Positions 16,911-24,745 are shown, numbered from the stretch's first letter. The stretch: 64,000 bases of DNA from Micromonospora qiuiae (GCF_016863555.1 NZ_BOPC01000043.1:1-64000); one strand, 5' to 3'. Notes: a model not told the origin generated them from the sequence alone. Numbers and translations are program-made.

Positions 16911-19274
16911 GTGGGCGAACCCGAGTTGACCCTGACCGCGACCCTGCGTCCCGCCGCGCTCGATGCCCGACGCGGCATCGTCCGGATGCACCCTGAGGCA
17001 CTCACCGCGCTCGCGCTGCGGCCGGGTGATCCCGTCCGGCTCAGCGGCCAACGGGTGAGCGCCGGTATCGTCGCCGCAGCCGAACAGACCGCGAGCGCAG
17101 CCCTGCTGCACGCCGACGACCTGATCCTCGGCAACCTGGGCGTACGCGACGGCGGGCAGGTGCGGGTGAGCCCCGCCCCGGTCACCCCCGCCGCCCGGGT
17201 GCTGCTCGCCGGACCGGCGGAGATCGTCGCGGTGGTCTCCCCGGAGATGCTCCGGCTGGCGCTGCTCGGCAAGGTGGTCACCGCCGGGGACGACGTCTCG
17301 CTGCTGCCTCAGGACGTCCTGCCGGACGCCTCGACGCGCAGCCTGGTCGAGGCGGCCCGGCGCAGCCTCTCCACCCGGGTCGGCTACGCCTGGACCAGCA
17401 CCCTGCTGCGGGTGGTCGCCGCCGATCCCGACCCGGGGGCGCTGGTCACCATGGACACGGTCGTCGGCTGGGAACATGGGGCCGTCACCCACGGCACCGC
17501 CGGCCCGGCGCCCGGTCGGTCCGCGGCCCTGGCCGGCGCCGGTGCCTCGGGCAGCGTCGGCGGACCGCTGGCCGGTCTTCGGGGCGGCGTCGCCGGACCG
17601 CTGGCCGGCCTCGGGGGTGGCGCCGGCGGACCGCTGGCCGGTCTCCGGGGTGGCGCCGGCACCAGTCGCGGCGACCAGAGCGGGTCGGATCGGTCGGCCG
17701 GAGTGGTCGCGGACGTCCCGTCCGTGGACGAGCTGCCCGGCCTGCGTTCCCAGGCCGAGGAGTTGATCGAGCTGCTCGACCTCGGCTTCCACCATCGGGA
17801 GGTGCTGGGCCGCCTGGGCACCACGGTCGCGCTCGGGGTTCTCGTCGCCGGACCGGCCGGCTCGGGCAAGTCGGCGCTGGTCCGCGCAGTGGCCGCCCAG
17901 GTCGGCGCACGGGTGCATCCGCTCTGGGCGCCCGAGATCGCGGCGCTGAGCAACTCCTCGGCCGCCGGGCGGCTGCGCGAGGTGACCGCTGAGGTGATCG
18001 CCAGCGGTCCGGCCGTGCTGCTGGTCACCGACGTGGAGGCGTTGGCCCCGGCGGACGCCCCCGGCCCGGTGGCGACGGTGTTCCGCCAGTGCCTGGCCCA
18101 GGTCGTCCAGGCCGGGGCGGCAGTGGTCTGCACCACCAGCCGGCCGGAGGCCGCCGACCCGGCTCTGCGCGCCCCGGACCTGCTCTCGTTGCGGATCGAC
18201 GTACCGTTGCCGGACGCGGCCCTGCGCCGGGAGCAGTTGGCCGTACTGACCCGCCCGGTGCCGCTCGCCGAGGACGTCCGCCTGGACGAGGTGGCCGGAC
18301 GTACTCCCGGATTCGTCGCCGCCGACCTGGCCGCGCTGGTCCGCGAGGCCGGGGTCCGCGCGGCGCTGCGGCAGAAGGCGGCGGAGAACCCGACGGTACG
18401 GATGGACGACTTCACCGCCGCCCTGGAGGTGGTCCGGCCGACCACCATGGCCGCCGCCACCCTCGAACTGGCCCGGGTGACCCTCGACGACGTGGGTGAC
18501 CTGGTGGAGGTGAAGCAGACGCTGACCGAGTCGGTGCTCTGGCCGCTGACCTACCCGGACACCTTCGCCCGGCTCGGCGTGCAACCGCCCCGCGGGGTGC
18601 TGCTCTACGGCCCGCCGGGCTGCGGCAAGACCTACCTGGTGACCGCGCTGGCCGGCACCGGTCGGGCGAACGTGCTCTCGGTCAAGGGTGCGGAGCTGCT
18701 GTCGAAGTGGGTCGGTGAGAGCGAACGCGCGGTGCGGGAACTCTTCCGCCGAGCCCGGGAGGCCGCGCCCACCCTGGTCTTCCTCGACGAGGTGGACGCC
18801 CTGGCCCCGGTACGCGGCCAGGCCACCGACGGCGGCACCACCGACCGGGTGGTCGCCGCGCTGCTCACCGAGTTGGACGGGGTGGAGGCGCTGCGCAACG
18901 TCGTGGTGATCGGCGCGACGAACCGCCCCGACCTGATCGACCCGGCGCTGCTGCGTCCCGGGCGGCTGGAGCGGCTGGTCTACGTGCCGCCTCCGGACGC
19001 CGAGGCACGGGCGGAGATCCTGCGCGCCTCGGCGCGCAACGTGCCGCTCGCCGAGGAGGTCGACCTCGCCACGCTCGGCGCGGAGCTGGACGGCTTTTCC
19101 GCCGCCGACTGCGCGGCCCTGATCCGGGAGGCGGCTTTGGCCGCGATGCGCGAGTCGCTGACCGCCACCACGGTCACCGCCGGACACGTCGAGGCTGCTC
19201 GCTCCCGCGTCCGTCCCTCCCTGGACCCGGCCCAGGTCGCCTGGCTGGCCGCCTACGCCGAGCAACGCGGCTGA
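16911..19274 (+). CDS. cpa: Cdc48-like AAA+ ATPase of actinobacteria (Cpa type)
   Basis: A 787-residue double AAA ATPase. An N-terminal Cdc48-type double-psi-barrel region (about 1-190) is followed by a Gly-rich linker encoded by 33-bp repeats, then AAA-1 (Walker A GPAGSGKS near residue 314) and AAA-2 (GPPGCGKT near 565, Walker B VFLDEVDALAP near 624, and arginine-rich LLRPGRLERLVYVPPP). In AAA-1 the Walker B equivalent reads LLVTDVEALAP and keeps the acidic pair weakly. Cpa proteins are described as unfoldases that interact with the bacterial 20S proteasome; no proteasome gene is in this window. GTG 16911 lies just after a TAGGGT box, which suggests a leaderless transcript. Confidence 0.9.
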   Translation: MGEPELTLTATLRPAALDARRGIVRMHPEALTALALRPGDPVRLSGQRVSAGIVAAAEQTASAALLHADDLILGNLGVRDGGQVRVSPAPVTPAARVLLAGPAEIVAVVSPEMLRLALLGKVVTAGDDVSLLPQDVLPDASTRSLVEAARRSLSTRVGYAWTSTLLRVVAADPDPGALVTMDTVVGWEHGAVTHGTAGPAPGRSAALAGAGASGSVGGPLAGLRGGVAGPLAGLGGGAGGPLAGLRGGAGTSRGDQSGSDRSAGVVADVPSVDELPGLRSQAEELIELLDLGFHHREVLGRLGTTVALGVLVAGPAGSGKSALVRAVAAQVGARVHPLWAPEIAALSNSSAAGRLREVTAEVIASGPAVLLVTDVEALAPADAPGPVATVFRQCLAQVVQAGAAVVCTTSRPEAADPALRAPDLLSLRIDVPLPDAALRREQLAVLTRPVPLAEDVRLDEVAGRTPGFVAADLAALVREAGVRAALRQKAAENPTVRMDDFTAALEVVRPTTMAAATLELARVTLDDVGDLVEVKQTLTESVLWPLTYPDTFARLGVQPPRGVLLYGPPGCGKTYLVTALAGTGRANVLSVKGAELLSKWVGESERAVRELFRRAREAAPTLVFLDEVDALAPVRGQATDGGTTDRVVAALLTELDGVEALRNVVVIGATNRPDLIDPALLRPGRLERLVYVPPPDAEARAEILRASARNVPLAEEVDLATLGAELDGFSAADCAALIREAALAAMRESLTATTVTAGHVEAARSRVRPSLDPAQVAWLAAYAEQRG
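17562..17660 (+). repeat. Three 33-bp tandem repeats inside the AAA ATPase gene
   Basis: The unit starts GGACCGCTGGCCGGTCTTCG and repeats at 17562, 17595 and 17628, in frame. It encodes 11-residue units GPLAGLRGGVA in the linker before the first ATPase domain. The repeat is absent from conserved core regions, so copy number could vary without breaking the enzyme. Confidence 0.9.
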
Positions 19275-19324
19275 CCCCAACTCTCGACGCGGTAGCGCAA
19301 GACCGATGCGCGCTCCGAGCCCAC

Positions 19325-19402
19325 CTTGCCCCGATACATCCCCCCCGCGTCAACGGATCTTGGACCGAAATGGCCCCTCGGAGGGCCGAAAGCGTCCAAG
19401 AT
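19325..19402 (-). repeat. GTCCAAGATC palindromic repeat, copy A (inverted)
   Basis: A 46-bp core at 19357-19402 is bounded by ATCTTGGAC and GTCCAAGAT. Read on the minus strand it aligns with the core at 19518-19563, and similarity runs on through CCGTTGACGCGGGGGG and TATCGGGGCAAGG. With copy B it forms an inverted pair 115 bases apart, directly downstream of the AAA ATPase gene. Confidence 0.8.
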
Positions 19403-19517
19403 CTCGTCTCCCCGTAACGCCTCGCAGGCATGGGAAATCCGGCCAGCATGCACGAGCCGCCCAGGCAGCGATGACGCAGTGCCGCCGATCTACTGACCAC
19501 ATCCCTCGCGACCGGCA

Positions 19518-19604
19518 ATCTTGGACATTTTCTGCCCGCAGAGGGGCCTCCCGAGTCCAAGATCCGCTGAGGTGGGGGTGGCCTTCGGGATATATCGGGC
19601 GAGA
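19518..19604 (+). repeat. GTCCAAGATC palindromic repeat, copy B
   Basis: A 46-bp core at 19518-19563 begins ATCTTGGACATTTTC and ends GTCCAAGAT. Similarity to the inverted copy A continues about 40 bases to the right (CCGCTGAGGTGGGGG and ATATATCGGGCGAG). A truncated third copy lies at 6831-6855. The short inverted termini could form a stem, so a small non-autonomous element or REP-like sequence is likely. Confidence 0.8.
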
Positions 19605-19649
19605 CGGTTCGGTCCACCGATCAGTCTCGGCCCCACCGGGGCGTGTCCA

Positions 19650-19886
19650 CTACCCGCGACCGGGGTCCGGCTCCTTGACAAAGACACCGCGTCCGGGCGC
19701 ACCGACGACTACGCCTCGATCGCGTAGGAGCGCCACCGAACGCGCAGCCGTGGAGACCGACACCGAGTACAGATCGGCCAACTCCGAGTAGGAGGGCAGT
19801 TTGCTGCCCGGTTCGTACTCCCCGGCAGCGATACGGGCGGCTATATCGGCTGCGATGTCTGCATAACTGAGCGGGATCGAAGGCAT
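19650..19886 (-). CDS. Small GntR-family winged-helix regulator
   Basis: A 78-residue protein made almost only of a GntR winged helix-turn-helix (YADIAADIAARIAAGEYEPG, LPSYSELADLYSVSVSTAAR, LLRDRGVVVGAPGRGVFV). There is no effector domain, so it may be a minimal DNA-binding regulator or rely on partners. ATG 19886 is preferred; an upstream start at 19910 would add eight residues. It is divergent from the two small genes that follow, a layout repeated in the accessory region near 42.2-43.5 kb. Confidence 0.82.
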   Translation of the reverse strand: MPSIPLSYADIAADIAARIAAGEYEPGSKLPSYSELADLYSVSVSTAARSVALLRDRGVVVGAPGRGVFVKEPDPGRG

Positions 19887-20193
19887 CAGTCCTCCCGGGT
19901 TGGCATCCATATCCGATCATGCAGCGCGGCCTCACCTCAAGCGCCTGGTTGACCTATGCCACTAGGTGGATTGGGCTGAGAGCGAACCGCTCGGGTTGGC
20001 ACCAGAGGTGGTTCACCCTCCGGGTACGTCCCGGATTGCTGGGGCAGGCGCTGGCGTGACCCGTGATCCCCCTTCGGGCTGCTCAGCGGCTGCCCTGGCA
20101 CCCCAACTCGTAGCGGCGTTGGTTGGCGGTGGCGAAGACCCTGAACTGACCCGGGAAGCAGGAGCCATGACGGGCAAACCGGAGGGGACCAAC

Positions 20194-20379
20194 ATGTCCC
20201 GGCGCGTGGCCTACGACGAGTACCTGTTCGTCACGGCGCGTACGCTCGCGCGGCGGCACCGGCCGACGTGGAACCACATCCTTGGGCGGGTGACCTGCAG
20301 GTGTGGACGCGACCTGCCCTGCTCGGCTCGTCACCGGATTCCGATCAACCGGGGCCACTGGCCGGGAAAGACGGGTTGA
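20194..20379 (+). CDS. Small Cys-containing conserved protein
   Basis: A 61-residue protein starting MSRRVAYDEYLFVTARTLAR, with a strong GGAGGGG site before ATG 20194. A CRCGRDLPC motif near residues 37-45 could bind a metal with the following histidines (ARHRIP, RGHWP). Short proteins of this style are common next to GntR genes in Micromonospora-like genomes, from memory. Function unknown. The stop codon overlaps the start of the next gene. Confidence 0.65.
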   Translation: MSRRVAYDEYLFVTARTLARRHRPTWNHILGRVTCRCGRDLPCSARHRIPINRGHWPGKTG

Positions 20380-20693
20380 CGGCGCACGGACGTGCCGGGG
20401 CCGTACCTCGCGCCGGTGAACTGCTGCGGGTGGGGCGGGAGGCCAGTGTGCAGTTCCGCAGACCGATCCTGTTCCGGGTGATCCGGGTGCTCGATTGGAG
20501 CCGAAGCACCTACCACGGGTGGCTCTGGCTCGACGGGTACCAGATCAACGACAAGGGTGACGCGGTGGCCCGTCGATCGATCTTTGTCCAGCAGGCCGGG
20601 CTACGGTCCGCGCCGGAGCCCTCGGCGAGGCTGAGCCGGTCGCGGGTCAGTCGCGCGGGAGCAGGGGGCCCAGGGGGCCGAGGTCGAGGTTGA
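20376..20693 (+). CDS. Hypothetical protein coupled to the small Cys protein
   Basis: The frame begins at a TTG (20376) that overlaps the preceding TGA stop, typical of translational coupling, and gives 105 residues. The middle (EASVQFRRPILFRVIRVLDW, then GWLWLDGYQINDKGDAV) has the alternating pattern of a small beta-rich domain. The last 30 residues are Arg/Gly-rich and overlap the 3' end of the convergent gvpK by 47 bases, so the true end may be less important. Function unknown. Confidence 0.55.
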   Translation: MTAHGRAGAVPRAGELLRVGREASVQFRRPILFRVIRVLDWSRSTYHGWLWLDGYQINDKGDAVARRSIFVQQAGLRSAPEPSARLSRSRVSRAGAGGPGGRGRG

Positions 20694-21000
20694 GATCCTC
20701 GGGGGCCAGCCCGAAGTACTCGCGGAGTTCGGTCATCTGCTCCTCCAGCGCCATCAGGGTGGTGCCGATCCGGTCGACCTGCTCGTCGGTCAGGTCGCCG
20801 AGGTCGACCCGCCGCAGCGCCTGCCGCTCCATCAGTTGGCGCAGCAGCTCGATCACGGTGAGCACCAGGCTGGCCAGCCCGCGTTCGACCGAGTCCCGGT
20901 CGACCGCGAGCCGCCGGTCCAGCTGAGTCACCCGGGGCGGCTCCCCGCCGGAATGACCGAGCGCTGCGGCCAGTTCGGCGGCCTCGTCCCGCTCTGTCAT
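20647..21000 (-). CDS. gvpK: Gas vesicle protein GvpK
   Basis: A 117-residue protein with the GvpK core (DRDSVERGLASLVLTVIELL, QLMERQALRRVDLGDLTDEQ, RIGTTLMALEEQMTELREYF). GvpK is an accessory gas-vesicle protein needed for correct assembly in studied hosts. It is the last gene of the operon. Its start overlaps the gvpS stop by four bases (ATGA). Confidence 0.93.
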   Translation of the reverse strand: MTERDEAAELAAALGHSGGEPPRVTQLDRRLAVDRDSVERGLASLVLTVIELLRQLMERQALRRVDLGDLTDEQVDRIGTTLMALEEQMTELREYFGLAPEDLNLDLGPLGPLLPRD

Positions 21001-21416
21001 CCCGGCACCTGCCCCGGACCGGCCCCGGGGTCCTCCCAGGGAACGTCCAAGATCGGAGCAGCCGGCCCGCCGGCAGCCTCCGGCGGTGGAACAGCCGGCC
21101 CGCCGACAGCCTCCGGCGGTGGAACAGCCGATCCGCCGGTAGCCTCCGCGGCCGGCAAGGCCGATCCGCCGAGAGCCTCCGGTGTGGGGAGGGCCGATCC
21201 GTCGACAGCGTCCGGCGCGGGTGAGGCCAAGGCGCCGACCGAGGCGACGAGTGCGCGCAGCGAGATCCGGACCAGGTCGACCTCGGCGATGGAGATGGTG
21301 ATGTCTCCGCTGATCACCACGCCGGTGGCGAGCACCCGGTCGAGCAGGTCCACCAGGGCGATCGGGCGGTAGGTCAGCGGATCGTCGGCACTGTTCGGGG
21401 CGAGGGTCGTGGTCAT
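20997..21416 (-). CDS. gvpS: Gas vesicle protein GvpS (GvpA-like) with repeat tail
   Basis: A 139-residue protein. The first 65 residues are a GvpA/J-type fold (ALVDLLDRVLATGVVISGDI, SIAEVDLVRISLRALVASV). The remaining half is a Pro/Glu/Ala/Gly tail with an 11-residue period (PPPEAVGGPAV and variants), encoded by 33-bp repeats at 21061-21225. GvpS is one of the minor GvpA paralogues in actinobacterial clusters. Identity as S rather than a second J rests on its position next to gvpK, as in Streptomyces. Confidence 0.88.
   Translation of the reverse strand: MTTTLAPNSADDPLTYRPIALVDLLDRVLATGVVISGDITISIAEVDLVRISLRALVASVGALASPAPDAVDGSALPTPEALGGSALPAAEATGGSAVPPPEAVGGPAVPPPEAAGGPAAPILDVPWEDPGAGPGQVPG
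21061..21225 (-). repeat. 33-bp tandem repeats in the gvpS 3' half
   Basis: Five degenerate units begin at 21061, 21094, 21127, 21160 and 21193 (plus strand GCCGGCCCGCCGGCAGCCTC and onward). They stay in frame and encode the Pro/Glu/Gly tail of GvpS. Confidence 0.85.
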
Positions 21417-21444
21417 GCCGGCCTCCGAACGGTGGATCGGCGGG

Positions 21445-22455
21445 TCAACATGCGGGCTCCCGTACGGTCAGTGCCGGGCCCGCCGGTGGTTCCTCCTCGA
21501 CGAAGGAGTACGCCGGCCAGGGACCGGTCAGTTCGAGCCGGATTTCGGGGTGCCGGCCGACCAGCTCCTGCACCAGCTCGGTGAAGCCGGCCAACGAGTC
21601 GTCGTCGACCAGGTACGCCCCATTGAGCACCATCGCGGTCGACGCGCCGGAGAGACGGCTGTCCTGCGGTGCGTGCTGCCGGGCGGCCACCGCCTGCCCG
21701 GTCAGCGCGGCGTGCACCGCCGCCGCGGCCTCGGCGGCGATCCGCTGCCCCTGTTCGCGGGCGGTGAGCTGGGCTCGCCGCCGTCGCAGGTAAGCCGCAC
21801 CCGCCCCGGCTGGTGCGGCGCGGCCGCCGACGGAAGGCGCCCCGGAGCCCGCCCGGGCCGAGCCCGCGCCCGCCCGCGAGGCTGGCGAGGCCCCCGAGGC
21901 CGGTGCCGCCGCCGAGGCCGGTGCCGCCGCCGAGGCAGGCGAGGCCGCGGATGCCGGCGAGGGCGCTGAGGCCGCGGACGCCGGCGAGGGCTCGGTGCGG
22001 GGCAGGGCACCGGGCACGGCGTACCCCTTGACGCCCCACTCCCGGCGGCCGGTGAGCCGGTCGAGGGCGGCGACCAGCTCGGCGCGGCGGGCGGCGAGTT
22101 GCGCGGCCACCCGGGCATCGTCGTGGTGCACGGTGGCCAGCCGGGCCGGCACCACCGCGCCACTGGCACGCGCCAGCGCGTCGACCACCCCGTGGTGCGT
22201 CCGCGCTGCCCGCTCCAGCCAGGTCAGATCCTCCAGGTTGCGCCGCAGCGCCTCCTCGCCGTATTCGACCAGCGGTGCGTCGCTGACCACGGCCACCAGG
22301 TCCGCGGACCGGACCGCGCGCACCGGTGCGCCGGTCATCCCGGGGATGGCGGTCAGTACGGCTGGGGCGGCGTCCCGGGTCACTCCGTGCAGCCAGACCG
22401 CCATGCCGGAGCCGGCGCGGTCCTCGTCGGTGGCAAGTTCAGCTCTCGTACTCAT
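21445..22455 (-). CDS. gvpL: Gas vesicle protein GvpL (GvpL/F family) with Ala-Ser-Pro insert
   Basis: A 336-residue GvpL/GvpF-family protein. The first half has the family start (MAVWLHGVTRDAAPAVLTAI, LVAVVSDAPLVEYGEEALRR). A low-complexity insert of about 70 residues (PASAAAPASAAAPASGASPAS) is encoded by 18-bp repeats near 21890-21960. The rest completes the fold (TAREQGQRIAAEAAAAVHAA, VLNGAYLVDDDSLAGFTELV). The family binds GvpA and may prevent its aggregation during assembly. The gene overlaps gvpJ by 17 bases. Confidence 0.88.
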   Translation of the reverse strand: MSTRAELATDEDRAGSGMAVWLHGVTRDAAPAVLTAIPGMTGAPVRAVRSADLVAVVSDAPLVEYGEEALRRNLEDLTWLERAARTHHGVVDALARASGAVVPARLATVHHDDARVAAQLAARRAELVAALDRLTGRREWGVKGYAVPGALPRTEPSPASAASAPSPASAASPASAAAPASAAAPASGASPASRAGAGSARAGSGAPSVGGRAAPAGAGAAYLRRRRAQLTAREQGQRIAAEAAAAVHAALTGQAVAARQHAPQDSRLSGASTAMVLNGAYLVDDDSLAGFTELVQELVGRHPEIRLELTGPWPAYSFVEEEPPAGPALTVREPAC

Positions 22456-22828
22456 CCCACTCCTCCTCCCTGCCGCTGCCTCGGGCCCGCTCCAGCCGGG
22501 CCACCCGGGGGCGTCGTTCCGCCTCCACCTCTTCCGGGTCGCGTGGGCCCGGTTCGATCGGCGGGCGCGCCCGGGAGCTGAGCCAGGGATCGTGCTCCCA
22601 CCAGTCGATGCCGATCTGCCGCGCGGTGTCGACCGAGGCGATGACCAACCGCAGCTTCAGCGTGAGCAGCTCGATATCGAGCAGGCTGACCCGGATGTCC
22701 CCGGCGATCACGACGCCTCGGTCCAGCACCCGTTCCAGGATGTCGCCGAGGTTGGCCGGCTCGTGCCCGGCGGGCAGGACCTGGCCGGAGTTCTGCACCA
22801 CTGACGGTGGCCGTGCGCCGCTGGTCAA
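22439..22828 (-). CDS. gvpJ: Gas vesicle protein GvpJ
   Basis: A 129-residue GvpA-like protein with LGDILERVLDRGVVIAGDIR and SLLDIELLTLKLRLVIASVD, then a GvpJ-type stretch (DTARQIGIDWWEHDPWL) and a charged tail ending in acidic residues. GvpJ is a minor structural protein thought to shape the vesicle tips. Start choice is uncertain: a TTG at 22828 comes just after the gvpO stop, and GTG codons follow near 22801. Confidence 0.87.
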   Translation of the reverse strand: MTSGARPPSVVQNSGQVLPAGHEPANLGDILERVLDRGVVIAGDIRVSLLDIELLTLKLRLVIASVDTARQIGIDWWEHDPWLSSRARPPIEPGPRDPEEVEAERRPRVARLERARGSGREEEWDEYES

Positions 22829-22829
22829 C

Positions 22830-23150
22830 TCAACCCACCTCGCCCTTTCCGCGCTGGTAGCGCCGCACCCGCCGGTAGCCCAGCAGGCCGCCCTCGACGT
22901 CCAACTCCGCCTCGTACAGCCCGAGCAGGTCGGTGGAGGCAGGGATCCGTCGGTCCTCGATCACCTCAACGCCGACCAGCCAGCCGTCCTCGGTGGCCTC
23001 CAGGGAGGTGGTGCCCACCGGCTCCCGACCGGTCAGCTCGACGATCTGCCGCATGCCCTCCCGGGCCGCCTCGACCGCGGAAACCGGTTCGACGTGCTCC
23101 TCCTCGGGTTCACGGCTGCCGGCCCGGCCGCCGTCGCTGCGAATCGCCAT
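22830..23150 (-). CDS. gvpO: Gas vesicle protein GvpO
   Basis: A 106-residue protein with the GvpO pattern (AAREGMRQIVELTGREPVGT, EDGWLVGVEVIEDRRIPAST, LLGLYEAELDVEGGLLGYRR, VRRYQRGKGE). It is part of the conserved actinobacterial gvp set; in haloarchaea GvpO influences expression. ATG 23150 lies inside the 3' end of gvpG (41-bp overlap). In Streptomyces gvpO is usually the first gene; here it is in the middle of the operon. Confidence 0.9.
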   Translation of the reverse strand: MAIRSDGGRAGSREPEEEHVEPVSAVEAAREGMRQIVELTGREPVGTTSLEATEDGWLVGVEVIEDRRIPASTDLLGLYEAELDVEGGLLGYRRVRRYQRGKGEVG

Positions 23151-23565
23151 CCCGTTCACCCCCCTCACTCCGGTTACGCGGCGTGCCGCAATCGGCGGAG
23201 CGCGAGCCCGTTGCACGCCTGCGCCCGGTCGCCCGGGTGCCGGCCGCGCGGCCGGCACCCCCGACCACCGAACCGCCAGCACCCCCGAGCGCCGAACCGC
23301 CAGCACCCCCGACCACCGAACCGCCGGCACCCGCGTCCGCCGAATGCGTCGTCAGTCGGTCCAGCACCTCCTGCTGCCTGCGGTCCCGTTCCTCAGCGGT
23401 GATCTCACCCGCGGCCTCCGCGGCGTCCAACTCCTCCAGTTCGCGTCGCACGCCGACCGGGCTGTACTGCTGCGACTCCGCCTCTCGGGCGATCACCTTG
23501 ACCACCGCGGTCAGCCCACGCACCGGTGCGTACGGCAGGGTGAGCAGCGCCCAGAGAATGTCCAC
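23110..23565 (-). CDS. gvpG: Gas vesicle protein GvpG with Gly-rich repeat tail
   Basis: A 151-residue protein. The first 75 residues are GvpG (MDILWALLTLPYAPVRGLTA, QYSPVGVRRELEELDAAEAA, GEITAEERDRRQQEVLDRL). The rest is a Gly/Ala/Val/Ser tail made of GGAGGSVV-type units, then a basic end. The 24-bp repeats at 23256-23327 encode the tail. GvpG is an essential accessory protein in studied hosts. The start is a GTG at 23565, three bases after the gvpF stop. Confidence 0.88.
   Translation of the reverse strand: MDILWALLTLPYAPVRGLTAVVKVIAREAESQQYSPVGVRRELEELDAAEAAGEITAEERDRRQQEVLDRLTTHSADAGAGGSVVGGAGGSALGGAGGSVVGGAGRAAGTRATGRRRATGSRSADCGTPRNRSEGGERDGDSQRRRPGRQP
23256..23327 (-). repeat. 24-bp tandem repeats in gvpG
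   Basis: Three units of 24 bp (plus strand CACCCCCGACCACCGAACCG and onward) start at 23256, 23280 and 23304, in frame. They encode the eight-residue Gly-rich units of the GvpG tail. Confidence 0.88.
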
Positions 23566-23568
23566 GGG

Positions 23569-24324
23569 TCACCCCACCAGCTCATGCGCGTCGGCGAAGT
23601 CGTACGGCGCCAGCGGCCCGAGCAACCGGGCACGGATCAGGTCCCGGCGCTGTTCGGCGTACTCCTCGGCTGCCGCGATGAACTCCTCGGCCCGTTCGGT
23701 GTCGACCAGGAAGACGGCGTACCCCGCGTCCATCTCGTTACTCGGCGCTCGGGGCGCCGATGCCACGGCCAGCGGGCCGAGGGCTTCGAGCAGTCGGGTG
23801 GTCTCCGCCTCCCGGCTCAGTTCCACCGCCTGGCTGATCAGCTCGCCCAGCCGGATCCGCTGCTCTCGGGTGACCTCCTCCGGCTGGCCGCGTACCTGCT
23901 CGGCGAGATCGGCGGCGGCCGGATTGTCGGCCAGCACCGCCGCGACGAACTCCCCCTCGCGGTAGCGCCCGTGCAGCGCGTACTGGACTCGTCCCTCGAG
24001 TTCGTCCAGCGCGGCGGCGAACCGGTCCTGGTGCGTCGCCAGCAGGTCGGTGACCCCGTCCGGGCCGTCCAGCGCCGTGCCGAACCGCACCGGCAACACC
24101 GGGGCCACCGCCGCCGTCCCGTCCAGCAGTTCCTGGTACGCGCGCAGGTCCGCCGGCCGGCCGAGCGGCGTGTCCAGTGGTATTTCGCTCACCAGGGCGG
24201 CCAGCCTGCCCTGCCGGATCAGCGTCACCTCGGCGGGCGGGTCACCGACACCGGACGCGTTCTCGGTCGGCTCCACGTCCGACGGCACGATCCCGTAGAC
24301 GAACAATGCTGTCTCCTCCGCCAT
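23569..24324 (-). CDS. gvpF: Gas vesicle protein GvpF (GvpL/F family)
   Basis: A 251-residue complete GvpF/L protein (ALFVYGIVPSDVEP, AALVSEIPLDTPLGRPADLR, VLPVRFGTALDGPDGVTDLL, QYALHGRYREGEFVAAVLAD) without a low-complexity insert, unlike GvpL in the same operon. GvpF binds GvpA and lies at the gas-facing surface in studied bacteria. ATG 24324 is one base after the gvpA stop; the longer frame to 24387 overlaps gvpA and is unlikely. Confidence 0.92.
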   Translation of the reverse strand: MAEETALFVYGIVPSDVEPTENASGVGDPPAEVTLIRQGRLAALVSEIPLDTPLGRPADLRAYQELLDGTAAVAPVLPVRFGTALDGPDGVTDLLATHQDRFAAALDELEGRVQYALHGRYREGEFVAAVLADNPAAADLAEQVRGQPEEVTREQRIRLGELISQAVELSREAETTRLLEALGPLAVASAPRAPSNEMDAGYAVFLVDTERAEEFIAAAEEYAEQRRDLIRARLLGPLAPYDFADAHELVG

Positions 24325-24325
24325 C

Positions 24326-24745
24326 TCAGTCCTCCCGCTCCCGGCGGCGCTGGCGCACGCGCTTATCGCCCCCGTCGTCGTCACCACCGCTGACGGCCTC
24401 CTTCACCGCGCCTCCGATGGCACCGACGGTCTTGCCGAGGCCGGCCGCCGTGCTACCGGCACCCGATGCCCCCTCGACCATGTCCGGCAGGCCCTTCTGC
24501 TTCTTCGGGATGATGTCGAGCCGGTCCACCGTCTCGGCGAAGCGCAGGTACGTCTCGACGCTGGCGATGACCACCCGCGCGTTGATCTCCAACAGCTGGA
24601 TGCCGACCACTGCGACCGACACCTGCGCATCGATCACCACGCCCTTGTCGAGCACGGTCTCCACCACATCGGCGAGGCTGGTTCCCGAGCCCTGCTGTTG
24701 CAGGGCACCGCCCGAGCCGCCACCACTGGTCGTCGCGATCGTCAC
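24326..24745 (-). CDS. gvpA: Major gas vesicle structural protein GvpA, long-tailed form
   Basis: A 139-residue protein. The GvpA core is at about 22-85 (SLADVVETVLDKGVVIDAQV, SVAVVGIQLLEINARVVIAS, VETYLRFAETVDRLDI). Cyanobacterial GvpA is about 70 residues and ends soon after this core. Here a tail of about 55 residues adds a Gly/Ala-rich helix (GLGKTVGAIGGAVKEAVSGG) and a strongly charged end (DDDGGDKRVRQRRRERED). The start is a GTG overlapping the stop of the SRPBCC gene (GTGA). It is the only gene in the cluster that looks like the main shell protein. Confidence 0.9.
   Translation of the reverse strand: MTIATTSGGGSGGALQQQGSGTSLADVVETVLDKGVVIDAQVSVAVVGIQLLEINARVVIASVETYLRFAETVDRLDIIPKKQKGLPDMVEGASGAGSTAAGLGKTVGAIGGAVKEAVSGGDDDGGDKRVRQRRRERED

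Noticed and set aside
16329..19280. Long minus-strand open frame (983 residues) antisense to the AAA ATPase gene
   Set aside because: Composition is that of a frame shadow (rich in Arg, Gly, Gln, His) and the plus strand has a conserved AAA ATPase.
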